64,000 nucleotides of DNA from Oasisia sp. SBJ-2009 (GCA_964017155.1 OZ024855.1:58644868-58708867), one strand, 5' to 3'; numbered from the stretch's first letter, positions 1-11,609 are shown. The notes: a model not told the origin generated them from the letters alone. Translations and numbers: made by a program.

Positions 1-521
1 GTCTGACATGTGTACTTCACAATAAAGATCGTTTTTTAACAATTACTCACCGCTAAGTCACTATTTTTGACACTATCTTAGATGGCCCATCAACTGTGAA
101 ATGACAATAAAAATTTGAATCGACAAAAAACGGCAAAAGTACTCCATGTTCATGCCTTGACAACAACCACGTTTCTTCGCCGTGCGCCATTTTGTTTTGT
201 ACCAAACGAACGGCCGTCACCTCGGCTGCCTGTCAATCATGTTGGTAGTCCCGCCCCTTCCTTCCAAAGTTGATTTTTCCCGCGTTGAAATCAAGTCCCA
301 TTTTCCGCCGATCTCCTTATTTAGCGCATAAATTAAGCAAATGAGGCACGGAACTGGCCGAAAGCATGTTCGGGGGTCACCCAGCCTCTCTCCCAAAGTG
401 AGGCAAATCAATCCCATGATGCAACGTGTTGTTTATATTATTCCAAGTTGTTGCTACGGAGAAAAGTTTGACAGCAGATAAATTAGAAGAATATTTTTGC
501 GTAAAAGAGAGTTTATTCGAG
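1..521. other. Upstream region of the Mutator-like gene; no gene seen
   Basis: AT-rich DNA with no recognised exon. It probably contains the 5' part of the transposon whose transposase starts at 522. Bases about 30-90, read in reverse complement, resemble bases about 3498-3530, with a shared CCATCT and ATAGTGACT. This is a weak candidate for decayed terminal inverted repeats. A start codon at 426 is in frame with the transposase but precedes the basic N-terminus. Confidence 0.3.
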
Positions 522-2432
522 ATGCCGCCGAGGAAATCAACGGCCTTACGCAAGCGTCTGAGTGAAATGAATGCGGCACGTCGTTGGTCGGTCGAAAAAA
601 CAGTTTTAGCGGCTACAATCGACGGCGAAAACGGCGAGTTTGCCGGCGAAGCAGACAACACTGCGATTGACAGCGCCAGGCAGATCGCGACTGCGGGCGC
701 CGGGGCCACTGCCCAGCTGCCGGGAGTGTCTCAGACTGCATCATGTGCGGCATCTCGCAAGATTGAGACAGTAAAGGCTTTGAAGAGCGATGCCACAACT
801 GGACAGCACGAACTGAGCAGTCGCGACTGGTGCATCGTCGATGCTTCCCAGCTGACTGAGGTCATTGCTGACGTCGCCTGCCCTGCCTGTCACAATGTTG
901 GTGCACTGTTTGTGGTGAAGGGAGGTCTGCAGGCGATGGGATTTGCTGAATCCATCCACCTTGAATGCACACACTGCCCATACACTGGCAGTTGTGTGTA
1001 TTCATCACCTCGGATTGGTGATTCAGCCAAACAGAATGTGCCATTCGAGATAAATTCATTGATGACAATGTTGGTCCATGAACTTGGAAAGGGACATGAG
1101 GCACTGCAGACAGTGCAGAAAGTGCTGGGCATGAACAATATGCATGTCAAGACATACCAGCGACACCACCGTTCTCTGCAGCAGGCATGTCAGTCAGTCG
1201 CTGATGCTAACATGAACACTGCTGCCGAGGTGATCCGTGGAGTGTACGGGGACCTCATGGATGATGACGGAATCATAGATATGACCGTGAACTACGACGG
1301 CACTTGGCAGAAACGAGGATTTACCTCTCACCATGGTGTCGGTGTCGCCATAGAGGTCCAGACCGGACTAGTTGTCGACTACGAAGTCTTGTCAAACTAC
1401 TGCCATGCATGTGCACTGGCAGAGAACAAATTCGGCACAGACACAGCTGCGTTGCATGCTTGGCAAGCAGCACACACTGCATGCGATCGTAACTTTGGTG
1501 GATCATCCAAAGCGATGGAAGCCGAGGCAGCCAGGCGCATCTGGAGTCGCTCTGTGGAGATGCATGCGTTTCGATACGAATACATCTTGAGCGACGGCGA
1601 CTCAAGTACGTTTGCTGCACTGACACGTTTGCAGCTGTACGGGCCAGCTCACCCCGTCAAAAAGTTGGACTGCATGAACCACGCCGAGAAGAGAATGGGC
1701 ACTTCATTGCGGAAAGCTGCCAAGTTGGGAAAGTTGGGTGGGCATGGTGCTGGTCGGCTAACCCAAACGAAAGCAGCCGACCTACAAGCGTACTATGGCC
1801 GTGCACTTCGACGCAATGTGGGGAATGTGGAAGAAACAAAGGACGCTGTGTGGGCATCACTATTCCACTCCCTGTCCACCAACGACGACTCACATCACCA
1901 GAGGTGCCCACATGGACCAGACAGTTGGTGTGTCTTCAACAAGTCAGCTGCTCTGGGACTAGCTATGCCAACACACGACATCAAGACTGTTGGCACGTTG
2001 CTCGACCGTGATGTCGCCCAGGAGCTCATCCCCATCTACCAATGGATGACCGACGACAATTTGTTGGCCCGCATGACCACTGGAGGCACTCAAAACGCCA
2101 ACGAGAGCCTCAACAGCGTGATCTGGCTGTACTGTCCGAAGACACAGTTTGTGGGTCACCGCAAGGTCGTGTCAGCAGTGCAGTCAGCTGTGTGCCGCTT
2201 TAATGGTGGTGCCACTGCTACGACAGAGAGGATGCGATACCTAGGCATCCAGCCTACAGAGATGCAGATGGGCTGCATGGTAAAGACCGACCAGTGCAGG
2301 GTGCAGCGTGCAATGCGGGCAGCAGACAACAGTGCCAAGAAAATGAGAAAGGATCGCCAGACTGCACAAAAACGTACGGTTGCAGCACTCGAGGCTGGAG
2401 AAGGACTCCAGTATGCTGCTGGCGAGTTTTAG
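522..2432 (+). CDS. Mutator-like transposase, intact single-exon ORF
   Basis: The 636-codon ORF runs without a stop. The start at 522 opens with a basic MPPRKSTALRKRL segment, suited to DNA binding; an in-frame ATG at 426 would add 32 less typical residues. Around residues 110-170 are paired cysteines (CPACHNVG, CTHCPYTGSC) that look like a zinc ribbon. The sequence then follows the family I know as the Mutator-like transposase domain of animals: NYDGTWQKRGF near residue 258, SDGDSSTF near 358 and NANESLNS near 526 supply plausible DDE catalytic acids, with a CMNHAEKRMG C/H motif between the second D and the E. The protein would cut and paste its own DNA element. It lies on the strand opposite the large mucin-like gene, downstream of that gene's last recognised exon. 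Family placement is from memory of conserved motifs, not a search. Confidence 0.8.
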   Translation: MPPRKSTALRKRLSEMNAARRWSVEKTVLAATIDGENGEFAGEADNTAIDSARQIATAGAGATAQLPGVSQTASCAASRKIETVKALKSDATTGQHELSSRDWCIVDASQLTEVIADVACPACHNVGALFVVKGGLQAMGFAESIHLECTHCPYTGSCVYSSPRIGDSAKQNVPFEINSLMTMLVHELGKGHEALQTVQKVLGMNNMHVKTYQRHHRSLQQACQSVADANMNTAAEVIRGVYGDLMDDDGIIDMTVNYDGTWQKRGFTSHHGVGVAIEVQTGLVVDYEVLSNYCHACALAENKFGTDTAALHAWQAAHTACDRNFGGSSKAMEAEAARRIWSRSVEMHAFRYEYILSDGDSSTFAALTRLQLYGPAHPVKKLDCMNHAEKRMGTSLRKAAKLGKLGGHGAGRLTQTKAADLQAYYGRALRRNVGNVEETKDAVWASLFHSLSTNDDSHHQRCPHGPDSWCVFNKSAALGLAMPTHDIKTVGTLLDRDVAQELIPIYQWMTDDNLLARMTTGGTQNANESLNSVIWLYCPKTQFVGHRKVVSAVQSAVCRFNGGATATTERMRYLGIQPTEMQMGCMVKTDQCRVQRAMRAADNSAKKMRKDRQTAQKRTVAALEAGEGLQYAAGEF

Positions 2433-2436
2433 TGTG

Positions 2437-2606
2437 TGACTATGACTGAAGTCACAACTTGTGCAGCGAGATTTATATATATGAACATTAATACTGAATT
2501 TATGCACCAGCAATGATTATTTGACTATAACTGAAGTCACAACTTGTGCAGCGTAATTTATATATATGGAAATGAATACTGAATTTATGCACCAGCAATG
2601 ATTATT
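2437..2606. repeat. 85-bp direct duplication just after the transposase stop
   Basis: Two adjacent copies with a period of 85 bases (2437-2521 and 2522-2606) share GAAGTCACAACTTGTGCAGC and GAATTTATGCACCAGCAATG and differ at only a few positions. It is probably in the 3' untranslated part of the transposon. Confidence 0.85.
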
Positions 2607-3761
2607 TTAATGTGAATGGGGAGGGAAACATGATACAATTGTCATTTTAATGGACAAATGAATGTATATGTATTAATTAAGACTGTTATTGGTTGATGGT
2701 AACTGGCTGGCGTCGTATTTTTTGTACATGGATGCACACAAACTACAAAATCTTAGGTAAAATAACCATCTGAACAATATTCTTTACATGATAACCTATC
2801 TATATTGCATTCAGTGTGAATATTTGATTTAGGTATCATGATACAACCTATTTAGTGTGTATTCTAAGTGAAAACTGGCTAAAATAGTGCATCGGCTATG
2901 ATTTCTTGCATTACAGATTATGGGGGTAGGGGTAAACAATAACATAATTATGTCACTAATGATTAACAATTACTGTTACAAACATATAGATATTTTGTAT
3001 ATAAATGGTAAGGCTATAATGTGGATGCTTATTTGTAAGATCTGATGTTTGCAACATATTAAAATGTCTTAGTTCATACTTTAAGTGCCGTTTTCTCAGT
3101 TATCACTTTTGTTAGGTAAAAGTGAATAGAACTCAAAAACTAACCATGTAATGCATACCAACTTTACATATAGCAATAGTACCATACATTCCTGTGCATT
3201 GAAATTATGATCAGTCATGTGAGTCACATAATAGGGGGGTTCAAATATGAAAAATATGAGGATAAACATAAAATATGTATAAAAAATTGTTTAAAAAAAT
3301 CTAAGTGACATAGACAAATGGCCACGCACAGAAAGTTAGAATGGTACATTATCTACATAGAAACACTTGACTAATGTAAATCACAATAGAGGTTTCAGTG
3401 TTCTATTCATTTAAACTTTTGCTATTTTTCAACTTTTTTGTTCGATTATTACCCCCTCACGCGCCAAAATATTTGAAAACCAAAATATTAAAGATACCAT
3501 CTTCTTAGTTTCAATATAGTGACTCCCTACAAACAAGTTTTGGAGAGATTTATAAGTGTTTAAAAAAAAAATGTCGTATCCCGTGACTCCTTAAAGCAAC
3601 TGAGGGCGTCCAGAAGAGTAGTGTGAGGGCAGGAGAACATGTTATTTCCATTTTCTGACTCGTCATTTATGTTATAGATGGCAATACTGTTTAAAAAATG
3701 TTAGATAATGTTAAATGTGATATTAACGTGTGGTATTTCACACGAAATGCATAATACATAC
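2607..3761. other. AT-rich stretch without a recognised gene
   Basis: No exon or RNA gene is recognised between the transposon 3' region and the last exon of the large gene. The 3' end of the Mutator-like element probably falls here. The next exon of the large gene (phase 2 acceptor expected) was not found and is assumed to lie left of the window. Confidence 0.4.
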
Positions 3762-3960
3762 GATATATTCACTGGGTCCATATTGGCAGGTGTCCACTTA
3801 TATTCGCCTTTCTCGAATGTGGCGCCAACCGGACTATCCGCGTTATCGGTCACGGTGACGGTGTCACCGTCTGCGTCGAAAGTGGTCACTGTCAAGGTGT
3901 TTTCTTGTCCCACCGTCACATTGAATGTCTTGTCGACGGTTATGTTAGGACTTGCATTGG
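3762..3960 (-). CDS. Exon: cadherin/Ig-like beta domain after VWD (last exon in window)
   Basis: The acceptor is ctgtgcag and the donor gtatgt; the exon enters in phase 1 and leaves in phase 2. It encodes NASPNITVDKTFNVTVGQ, then TFDADGDTVTVTDNAD and GEYKWTPANMDPVN. The D-x-D-GD-x-V-T pattern and WTP motif match the cadherin-like/Ig-like domain that follows VWD in mucin-like matrix proteins. The domain appears incomplete, so at least one more exon should follow outside the window. Confidence 0.8.
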
Positions 3961-4131
3961 CTGCACAGATAAGATAGCATGAAAGTACAATGCAACGAAA
4001 AGGTTAGATGACATCACAACTAGCGTATGAAGGGATATATATATATATATATAATAGATATACATTATATACACACACATATACTTTTACAAACATTTCC
4101 TTGGCATTGCTAGATATAACGAATCACTTAC

Positions 4132-4200
4132 ATAGCGTAGTTGCAGCCTCTTCGTTCTTCGAGTTGGTTGCCAATGTAGCTGCAGCAGCATCTTCGTTGC
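4132..4200 (-). CDS. Exon: short post-VWD linker
   Basis: This 69-base phase 1-1 exon has acceptor tatttgaag and donor gtaagt. It reads NEDAAAATLATNSKNEEA. Joined to the preceding exon it completes an AVTGNEDAAAATLA stretch, the usual continuation of the CLFDxAVTG motif in MUC4-type proteins, which supports both splice sites. Confidence 0.75.
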
Positions 4201-4795
4201 CTTCAAATAATACAAGTACTTGTTTAGTCATCAACATCATCACTTGATATTCACCATTATGTGTATCTTATAATATATAGCATAGACAAGTGCATGTAAT
4301 CGAATTAAGGTATTTACTTTGATTTTACCCATTTTTGAATGAAGTTCAACAGTGTAATTAACATGAATGCACGTGATAATTATATTGGTATGTTTTCCAT
4401 AAAATATGCAAAAGTTGGGTACAGCTGTACTGCAGTAATATTGAATGTTGAGAACATTTTCTTATGTTCTATGTTTTTATAGATACAATTTGCATGTATT
4501 GTGATAAGACACAATGTTCGGAGCGGTATTCTAGATATGACAAAAGCTCAATTGCAGTAAAAAGTTACACAATTGTTTTTCACTATCTTAATTTGAAACA
4601 ACTGTAAATAAAATGTTTCTTATGCCTATCCGTATAAACTAAAATAATTATGGAACTGTGTCCCGTATTAACAGAAAGGTTTATATGATCATAAGTAGAT
4701 GTACATTTAAATAAATTGTGATTATTGAAGATAATCTTGTATGAAAATTAAATGTCGTTATTGCATGTTGAATGCAGTGTCGTAAGTATGCCGAC

Positions 4796-4984
4796 CAGTA
4801 ACGGCGAAGTCAAAGAGGCATTCTTTGTTGTCCCCACACGTCGTCTCTGCCTTCTTTCTCTCTGCGGCTGTCATGTTGTTGAGGACGTCCTCTAAGAAGA
4901 GAGGTTTGAACTCTTTGTGCGCGAACGTCGAGTAAGGCTCTCCGATCGCGTAGTAGAACAGTGAGTCGACAGCCAATATTCTCC
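4796..4984 (-). CDS. Exon: post-VWD conserved region (CLFDFAVTG)
   Basis: The acceptor is tttgtgtccag. The exon encodes WRILAVDSLFYYAIGEPYS, then FKPLFLEDVLNNMTAAERKK, then CGDNKECLFDFAVTG. These motifs (serine/leucine entry, phenylalanine-rich middle, cysteine pair before an FDxAVTG end) are typical of the segment C-terminal to VWD in MUC4 and related proteins. The donor (G, then gtcggc) is a poor match to consensus. It was chosen because it gives the right phase and rejoins the conserved motif. Confidence 0.8.
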
Positions 4985-5596
4985 CTGGACACAAACGGTG
5001 CATGAAACATATAAAACAGCAACACAATTGAATAAAGAGAAACTATGTCAGTCTACAAAATGGCGATTACTGTTTGGTATAATAAAACATCTCTACACAT
5101 ACAATTTTTCTCATTTTAGGTATCCTAGCTAACACGTGTTTTGATGTTAGGAAGTAATTTGAAAATCCAATCAACCCCAACAGCTTTGTGACAACCTGCA
5201 CCTCCCCAAGTTTTGACACAAAATACAATTCTTGAAGTGAATGAATGAATGTTTATTTATGAATGAATGTTTACACTTGTTGTGTGAACAAGTTTGATGT
5301 TATACACATGAAATGCCACAATTGGGTCCTATTCAACATGACAATTTCGTCAAGTACAAACAAAACACTATGCGATACACTACATAGTAATGTCCAAAGG
5401 ATTTATTGATGACATTAAAAAAAAAATCATCAACAAATTAATATTCAATTTTGGAACTGAAATTATAAAAGGGGTTCACATTTACCAAATGGTCACTGCA
5501 GTGGCAACCCAGATGCTCCTGCCTTGTAGAACAAACAGTCTTTATGTCTCCCTACTTGAAACTTTTAACTATGCAAATAATATAAGTTTCACATAC

Positions 5597-5800
5597 ACAA
5601 TTCTCCAAAATTATAAAATATCGTCTTCTCCGACGAGCTATTTGACAACGCCACGGCGTTCTCCCCTGGCGGTAGAAGGTCGTCCAGGGGGTCGCCATTG
5701 AACACTCCCATCAGGCCTTTCGTGTGGTTCTTGAATTTGTCAGGGGCACCGACAGTGATATCAAGCTGCTGCGCACTCACGCTGATCGTCAACGAGAATC
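5597..5800 (-). CDS. Exon: VWD domain, third part
   Basis: Phase 1-1 exon with acceptor gatgcag and donor gtatgt. It encodes FSLTISVSAQQLDITVGAP, then HTKGLMGVFNGDPLDDLLPP and FYNFGELW across the junction. The GLxGxFNGDPxDD motif is the hallmark of the C-terminal half of VWD. Several Asn-x-Ser/Thr sites (NHT, NSS) suggest N-glycosylation. Confidence 0.9.
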
Positions 5801-7393
5801 CTGCATCAACATCAACTTCACAGATATCAAGGAAGACACCAAATATTCTGGATAATTAACTTTTGGTCCTTTTGTCACGTGATATCATTTGTGAAAACAT
5901 GTTCCACTCTAATCATAAAATGGTGCACAACATCAGTAAATCATTATTAAGTATTTGATAATGTAACTGTTACATTGTGATCGTTGTTTGACTATTTACT
6001 GGGTAGACAGCCTTCTTATTTTGGACCCTACTGTGGGCAGGCAATTTTAAGGTGGCGGCCAATTGTGAATTACATTGCATGTTGCTTGCATAAAAATTGG
6101 GATATCTCGACAACCGATGCATGAGAATACATGAAATGAATTGCATTGTACATGAAAATATATTAAATGAATTGCATTGTATATGGAATGATTGTATGAA
6201 TAACATTTGCTAGTAATATTTCTGTGTTGCAATCAATTATGTTTCAGTTCTTCAAGCAAACTTCACAAATTATGATGATAAATAAATTAGCAATTTCATC
6301 AAGCTATGTATTAAAAAAATCCCAGAACCTACCATAGTGATCCTGTGAAATCAATGTAGCCATGTATGTTAATTTTTGAGTGAGTGAAGACAAATAACAT
6401 GCTAAAATTGACAAAATGTCTACTGTTTAATTATCATATGGAATGTTCTTTTTCTATGTAAAATCAAAACCCGATAGAGAAAGACAGCACACTCCTATCA
6501 CAAACAGGTGCTCACTTGTCAGAAGCAATATGACCAAACTAATAAAATACCCTAATATAAATCAACCAAACGTCAGGTATGGATGGTGATCCAATCAATA
6601 AGATGGCTGTATATCGGCAAAAAGAAGATGCCACAGGGTCATCGTGTTCATATTTCAACAACACAATATCGCACAGTCAATTGGACGATAATAAGGTCTC
6701 TGTGATCGCTGTTGACATTATTCAACATCCTTCCAAATAAACTCATTTAATTCGCCAAAAAAATTGTATTTCATCAAATAGCAACAGCACGTTTCTATGA
6801 CCTAAATAGAGCTTACGTTAGCAATTCAAGCTGGGTGGTTAATGTAAAAGAAAGATTTGTTCGCGGTAAACGAAAGGCCCATGAACTGCGAGTTTACTGG
6901 GCAATTTGGACAGTTTGCACATAGGATGAGTTGGGCGGTTTTGGATGGTCTCTACAGTAAAGTGAAATCAGTTGTGAAATTGTGTATCATTAATTATCCG
7001 TATTCCTTTTGCGCATTTCACTGTTAATTTAAGTCTATATTGTGATGTTTCAACTGCTATCATCTAACGTCTACAGAGATTCACTGAGCTAATTAGAGGT
7101 AGTCATCTGAAGAGAATTGCTGATAGCTGTCGAAATGTTATAAGTAAAAAGTTGAATTAACTGCTACATACAGCTTCTTGACATTATGAACAGTACACTG
7201 TACTATTTCCAAAATGAAGATTATCAGTAACAAAGGGGATGGTTATGAGTACATTTGCAGAACATATTATGCAATTTATCAATGCTATAGGTAATAAGGA
7301 AATGAGTCGTAATATCTTAATAAATGGATCAACATTGAATAGAAAGGTCTACGTATTTGCAAGACAGTCTGAATTGCGGCGGCAAATACTTAC

Positions 7394-7528
7394 CTGATTT
7401 GTATGAGACTTTGATTTGGGTAACATTCGTCTTTGTAAGTGTGACGTTATCAAATTCTTTGTCATCAGTTAAGTTTGCTGTCTTGAACCAACTCGTTGTG
7501 TCATCGCCATTCACGAAAATGTCTAGAC
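7394..7528 (-). CDS. Exon: VWD domain, second part
   Basis: Phase 1-1 exon with acceptor ttgtgtag and donor gtaagt. It reads LDIFVNGDDTTSWFKTANL, then DNVTLTKTNVTQIKVSYKSG. It forms the middle beta strands of VWD and has NVT sites. Both junctions keep frame with neighbours, giving TRDG-LDIFVNG and YKSG-FSLTI. Confidence 0.85.
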
Positions 7529-7865
7529 CTACACAACACAATACAACATAACAAATTATGTTCTACATTTATTCAATAATAATGCACACATATTGTAATG
7601 CAATTTGGGTCATTCGTGAACAACAACTGCATTTATAGTGTATGTGTATAATATATGAATTTGATGAATTCTGAATGATCTAGTAATGATCACATGCTAC
7701 AGATGCATACCTGCTCAAGACTGATCGCAACTAAATGTTTGAAAGGATTCAAATGCAAGTGTAAATGCAAGTATGCTAATACACGGACGCAGGAAAATGT
7801 AAATGGAAGTGGTTAAACAATCCACAACAAATTATTTTGTCCAGTCTTTCAAAGCCAATTCATAC

Positions 7866-8102
7866 CGTCCCGTGTGGCGTTCATCCCGACATGGACTGTG
7901 TCCGAGTCGACGTCTCTAGCAGCAAATGCACTGAAGACGGTCGCGTCCGTCTCTGTTCCGTTGGCATCACGAGCCTTCAACGTGCGGCCCTGCAGTGTGA
8001 AGTTGTCGTGTGTCGTCTCCACGAGGGTGTACTCGCCCAGGCCGTTGAATGTGTACTGGAAGCCGTCCAGAGTCCGGATGTGTGGGTCTCCGTAGAACCA
8101 AC
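7866..8102 (-). CDS. Exon: VWD domain, first part, with GDPH motif
   Basis: Phase 1-1 exon with acceptor gccatag and donor gtatga. It encodes GWFYGDPHIRTLDGFQYTFN, then GLGEYTLVETTHDNFTLQ. GDPHIxTLDGxxYxFNGLGEY is the classic opening of VWD. In MUC2, MUC5AC and MUC4 the GDPH motif undergoes Asp-Pro cleavage, so this protein may also be cleaved into two subunits here. Confidence 0.92.
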
Positions 8103-8653
8103 CTATGGCAGCCAAATACAGTGACGAAGTAGATTTATATCTATAAATGTTAGAGTAAGTACATTAAATGCTGAGAAAAGAGTCCGCTAGATATATTAGC
8201 AACAATAACCGTCACTTTGTATGACAATTTTGTAGATCGGGGACTGTCATGATAGCAATATATATAAAATGGCGGGATTTGCGTAGCATTGTTTGATAAA
8301 ACCCATACGCCTTCGCATATGTATGCTATAGATACTAGCAATGGTTTGATGACACACATTTTCCAACACAGCAAGTCTATTACATTTATATACAAGTTAT
8401 CATTAATACATATTTTGATGAATATACAGGACTATTACGTATAAGCATATTGATCATATTGTAGAAGTTAATGTAGTAACACAAACATAATACATCTAGT
8501 CCAGCGTCTCCAAATGGATATTTCTAGATTCATGGCGCTTTATAAATTTTCTTCTTATTATTAGTATTATATCTTAACTGATATACTATGTCATAAATTA
8601 TACAATGCAAACTTAATAGCAAACAGGTAGCAGTTGCAAACACCTTTACTGAC

Positions 8654-8864
8654 CAAGGAATGGTGGGATATATCCCCAGCAGTAGTCAATCGGGCGCAGA
8701 TACGTGTAATATTCACAGTTGTCACTGTACTGGCAGCACCACTGTTTTGGCCGGACATCGTACAGCAAATGTGCCCACCACCAACGGGGATGGTATAAGG
8801 ATGCGTGACTCCCGCGGCCATCCGTTGTAGTGATGAGGGAACCCCAGTAGTTGTAGCAACACTC
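8654..8864 (-). CDS. Exon: AMOP domain, C-terminal part
   Basis: The longest open frame here is not the coding one; the correct frame gives ECCYNYWGSLITTTDGRG, then HPRWWWAHLLYDVRPKQWCC and YLRPIDYCWGYIPPFLG. The cysteine spacing, the x-x-P-x-x-CC motif and the RPxxxCxGYxPP ending are diagnostic of AMOP. The acceptor aacaacag is phase 0. The donor gtcagt leaves one base, which the next exon completes to give FLGWFYGDPH. Confidence 0.9.
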
Positions 8865-9481
8865 CTGTTGTTAGTTTAAAGGTAATCATTATTCCAGTAC
8901 TGGGCCAATAATCACATGTTATTACCCTTATTTGGTGGTGCGGTTGTCACACTGATTAGATATCTTGGTGTAAAAAAAAATCACTGCACATTGTCTATCG
9001 TAGATATGGCATAATTGTTATGAATAATGCTGCCTCCAAAGCGTGACAGTGACATCACCAATAGTTTTCGTTGATTAACAGCACTGTAGTGAGATAGACA
9101 TTGTGGTGCTTTCTTGCAGTCATTCTAGTCCGGTCAAGTCCATTGCTATTATATAAGATCGGATGTCACATAATCACTAATTGTACAAACCTCCATCATA
9201 TCATAGTGATAAGTGTGCATGTTTTGCGTGAACGTGCACACGTGTGTTACCTTGCATGCATGCATTCAATTGTATGTGTGTGCATGTGTGTGCATGCTAA
9301 CAGTTTGAATGTGCATGCGAGCCAGACTTTATCACCGTCTGTCTGTTTACCTGTGTGGCAGCGAGCATATACCTATGTATGTTTTTGTGTGTGCTGTGCT
9401 GGTGTGCGAGTGAATACATTCATCAATGGTGTGATATGAAGTCATATCACAGACAATGTGGCATATAACAGGTATGCTCAC

Positions 9482-9744
9482 CTGTGAAGAATACCACCAA
9501 GGATTACGTTCGTAGTAGCACCTCTTCTCATAGCGAGTTCTGTAATACTGCCACCAATCGAACCTCCAGCGACTGTCCATTCTCGCGAGTCGCATGTCGC
9601 AGGGACATGGTTGTGTCCACCTCAAGAAGTATCGCACAAACCACCCCCATCTTATCTCACCCGCAAACCAGTTGAAACACTTCTGGTCATAGTTTATCCC
9701 ACGACGTCCTGACGCAACGGTGAACAGGTGGCGGCCAATTTTGC
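9482..9744 (-). CDS. Exon: AMOP domain, N-terminal part
   Basis: Phase 1 in, phase 0 out; acceptor cacatacag, donor gtgagc. It encodes KIGRHLFTVASGRRGINYDQ, then CFNWFAGE and TQPCPCDMRLARMDSRWRFD. The PCPC-x(6-8)-D-x-RW motif is the core of AMOP. The cysteine, tryptophan and arginine content is high, as usual for the domain. Confidence 0.88.
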
Positions 9745-10185
9745 CTGTATGTGACATAATGATCAGTTGTAATGTGTTTATGCTGAGTACATTTAGCCTA
9801 GATGTTATCTGGCTAGGTTGGCTTGCAGATCACCCTTTAGGAGTTAATAATTATCGAAATGCAAAAACTTGGGAAACACAGACCCTCATACTACTTCTAG
9901 AAACATAAGTCACATATGAAGCGCATTACCATGGTGATTGTAAATAAATACGTAGCAATATGATACTGATGTATGTTATTACATACGTACGTACCATTTG
10001 CACATTACCATGTGACAATTTGTAACTTTTCAAAACCCAACAGCACCAACAACACAATGACACTCATATATCCTACTTTCAATTTGTCACCAGCAATACT
10101 GGATTGCTTTATCATACCTCGGAATAAACCATGTGGTAACATCACTGGTGGCACAACTGAAATACCAATAAGTTATTTTACTTAC

Positions 10186-10402
10186 CCGTGTTTCCTTTCT
10201 GATATTGCATGCGGAATGCTGTGCGTTTCATTGAAGATGCCAACTGCCGTGATGCTTTTAGGCTGTATTTGTACGAGAAGTATCCTATCATGCTTCGTCG
10301 CAGCGTGTACTCATTGTCCCATCCCATGTCCATGTAGTGGTACATTGCGAAGGTTTGGTATCGCGACGGATCGTAAGCGATGACCAACTGGAAGGTGTTG
10401 GG
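10186..10402 (-). CDS. Exon: NIDO domain, C-terminal part
   Basis: Phase 0 in, phase 1 out; acceptor ttctctccacag, donor gtaagt. It reads PNTFQLVIAYDPSRYQTFAM, then YHYMDMGWDNEYTLRRS. NTFQxVxAxDxSRxFxxxxY with a following GW is characteristic of NIDO (the domain shared by nidogen, MUC4 and SNED1). Confidence 0.9.
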
Positions 10403-10509
10403 CTGTGGAGAGAAACACAGGAATATATTCAGAAATATCAGGTACACAGGAAACATCTAATACAAAGATTGCTAATGTCATTATCACCAAAATTCAAATG
10501 TCCACTCAC

Positions 10510-10641
10510 CGAGTCGTACCACGGCGAGTAGTACATGCGAGGTCGCATGCCGCGCCAAGTGATCACCATCACCCACGTGACGTCCGTCACTGACACGCCG
10601 CCATTCTCAAGGACGTCATCCCTGGCATAGTCGATGGCATG
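10510..10641 (-). CDS. Exon: NIDO domain, middle part
   Basis: Phase 0-0 exon with acceptor cattttgcag and donor gtgagt. It encodes HAIDYARDDVLENGGVSVTD, then VTWVMVITWRGMRPRMYYS. The TWVxVxTW motif is a NIDO signature. Confidence 0.9.
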
Positions 10642-10939
10642 CTGCAAAATGAACGAAATGAGGTCTGTGCCACATATATGTGGGTCATGTCAAACTGTTC
10701 ATTGCATTATAACTTATTTTGTGTTCAGGAGAAATCTAATAATTATTCAGTTTAGTGATACACAGCATGGCAATGTGTGTAACTATATGATTATGTGCAG
10801 CTGACTGTTGTTCTTGTCATCCCTGTCTTTGGAGTAAGGTTACCTATGGTTACCCATTGTGATTATTATCACAAATATGTTTGTTGATTTAAATGACTGC
10901 GGCAGATGTGGTTGAAATAGATGTCTGTGTGAAGTAATA

Positions 10940-11125
10940 TTTGTAAAATAGGACTCCTCTGTCTCTCTGTGTCTCTCTGTGTCTCCCTCTGTGTTTTTGT
11001 CTGTCTCTCTCTCCCTTTCTGTCTCTCTGTCTCTCTCCCCCCCCCCCTTCCCCTTGCCTCTCTGGCTCCCTCTGACTCTATCTCTCTCCCTGGCCCCTCC
11101 CAGTCTAAGTGACTGTCTGTCATTC
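10940..11125. repeat. CT-rich simple sequence in an intron
   Basis: Pyrimidine-rich CTCTCTGTCTC-type low-complexity tract between two NIDO exons. Its apparent ORFs on both strands are by-products of the repeat. Confidence 0.85.
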
Positions 11126-11609
11126 TGTCTCCTGGCTCGTCCTCCAACCATTCCTCTTGGCTCTCTGTGACAACGGATCAGTCAAAGTTTCTGTTTATTA
11201 TTGATTTGATTGATATATGTTGTATCATCTTGTCACAAAGTCTATGCCATTCCCTTCGTTCCCAACTAAAACAAAATACTACATTTGACAATGTTTGATT
11301 ACATTCGTTACTAACTATTCATTACAAAGTGTGCATTAATATGTCATTACGGTGTGTGCAAGCAAGTATGCGTTCAAATTGGACATGACATAAAGCTTTG
11401 TACTATGTGAACTTCATAGAAACAATATTTTTTTTAAATTGATGTATGCTACCAATCAACTTTATCAGCCGAAATACACGGAGAAAACAAAACAGTTTCT
11501 TGAGAGGTAAATAATTAACTAACTAACTATATCAATCTGTTTATTATTAAATGACACAAGTATTTTTGACATTATAGCAACACATGCTGAAGCATTCACA
11601 CTAACTGAC

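Noticed and set aside
377..2513. Several minus-strand ORFs opposite the transposase
   Set aside because: Antisense shadows of a well-supported plus-strand coding region.
8591..8821. The longest minus-strand ORF over the AMOP exon
   Set aside because: It is in the wrong frame; the frame giving ECCYNYWG and RPIDYCWGYIPP matches AMOP and the splice phases.
10840..11170. Arg/Glu-rich and Ser/Leu-rich ORFs on both strands
   Set aside because: CT-rich simple sequence within an intron.
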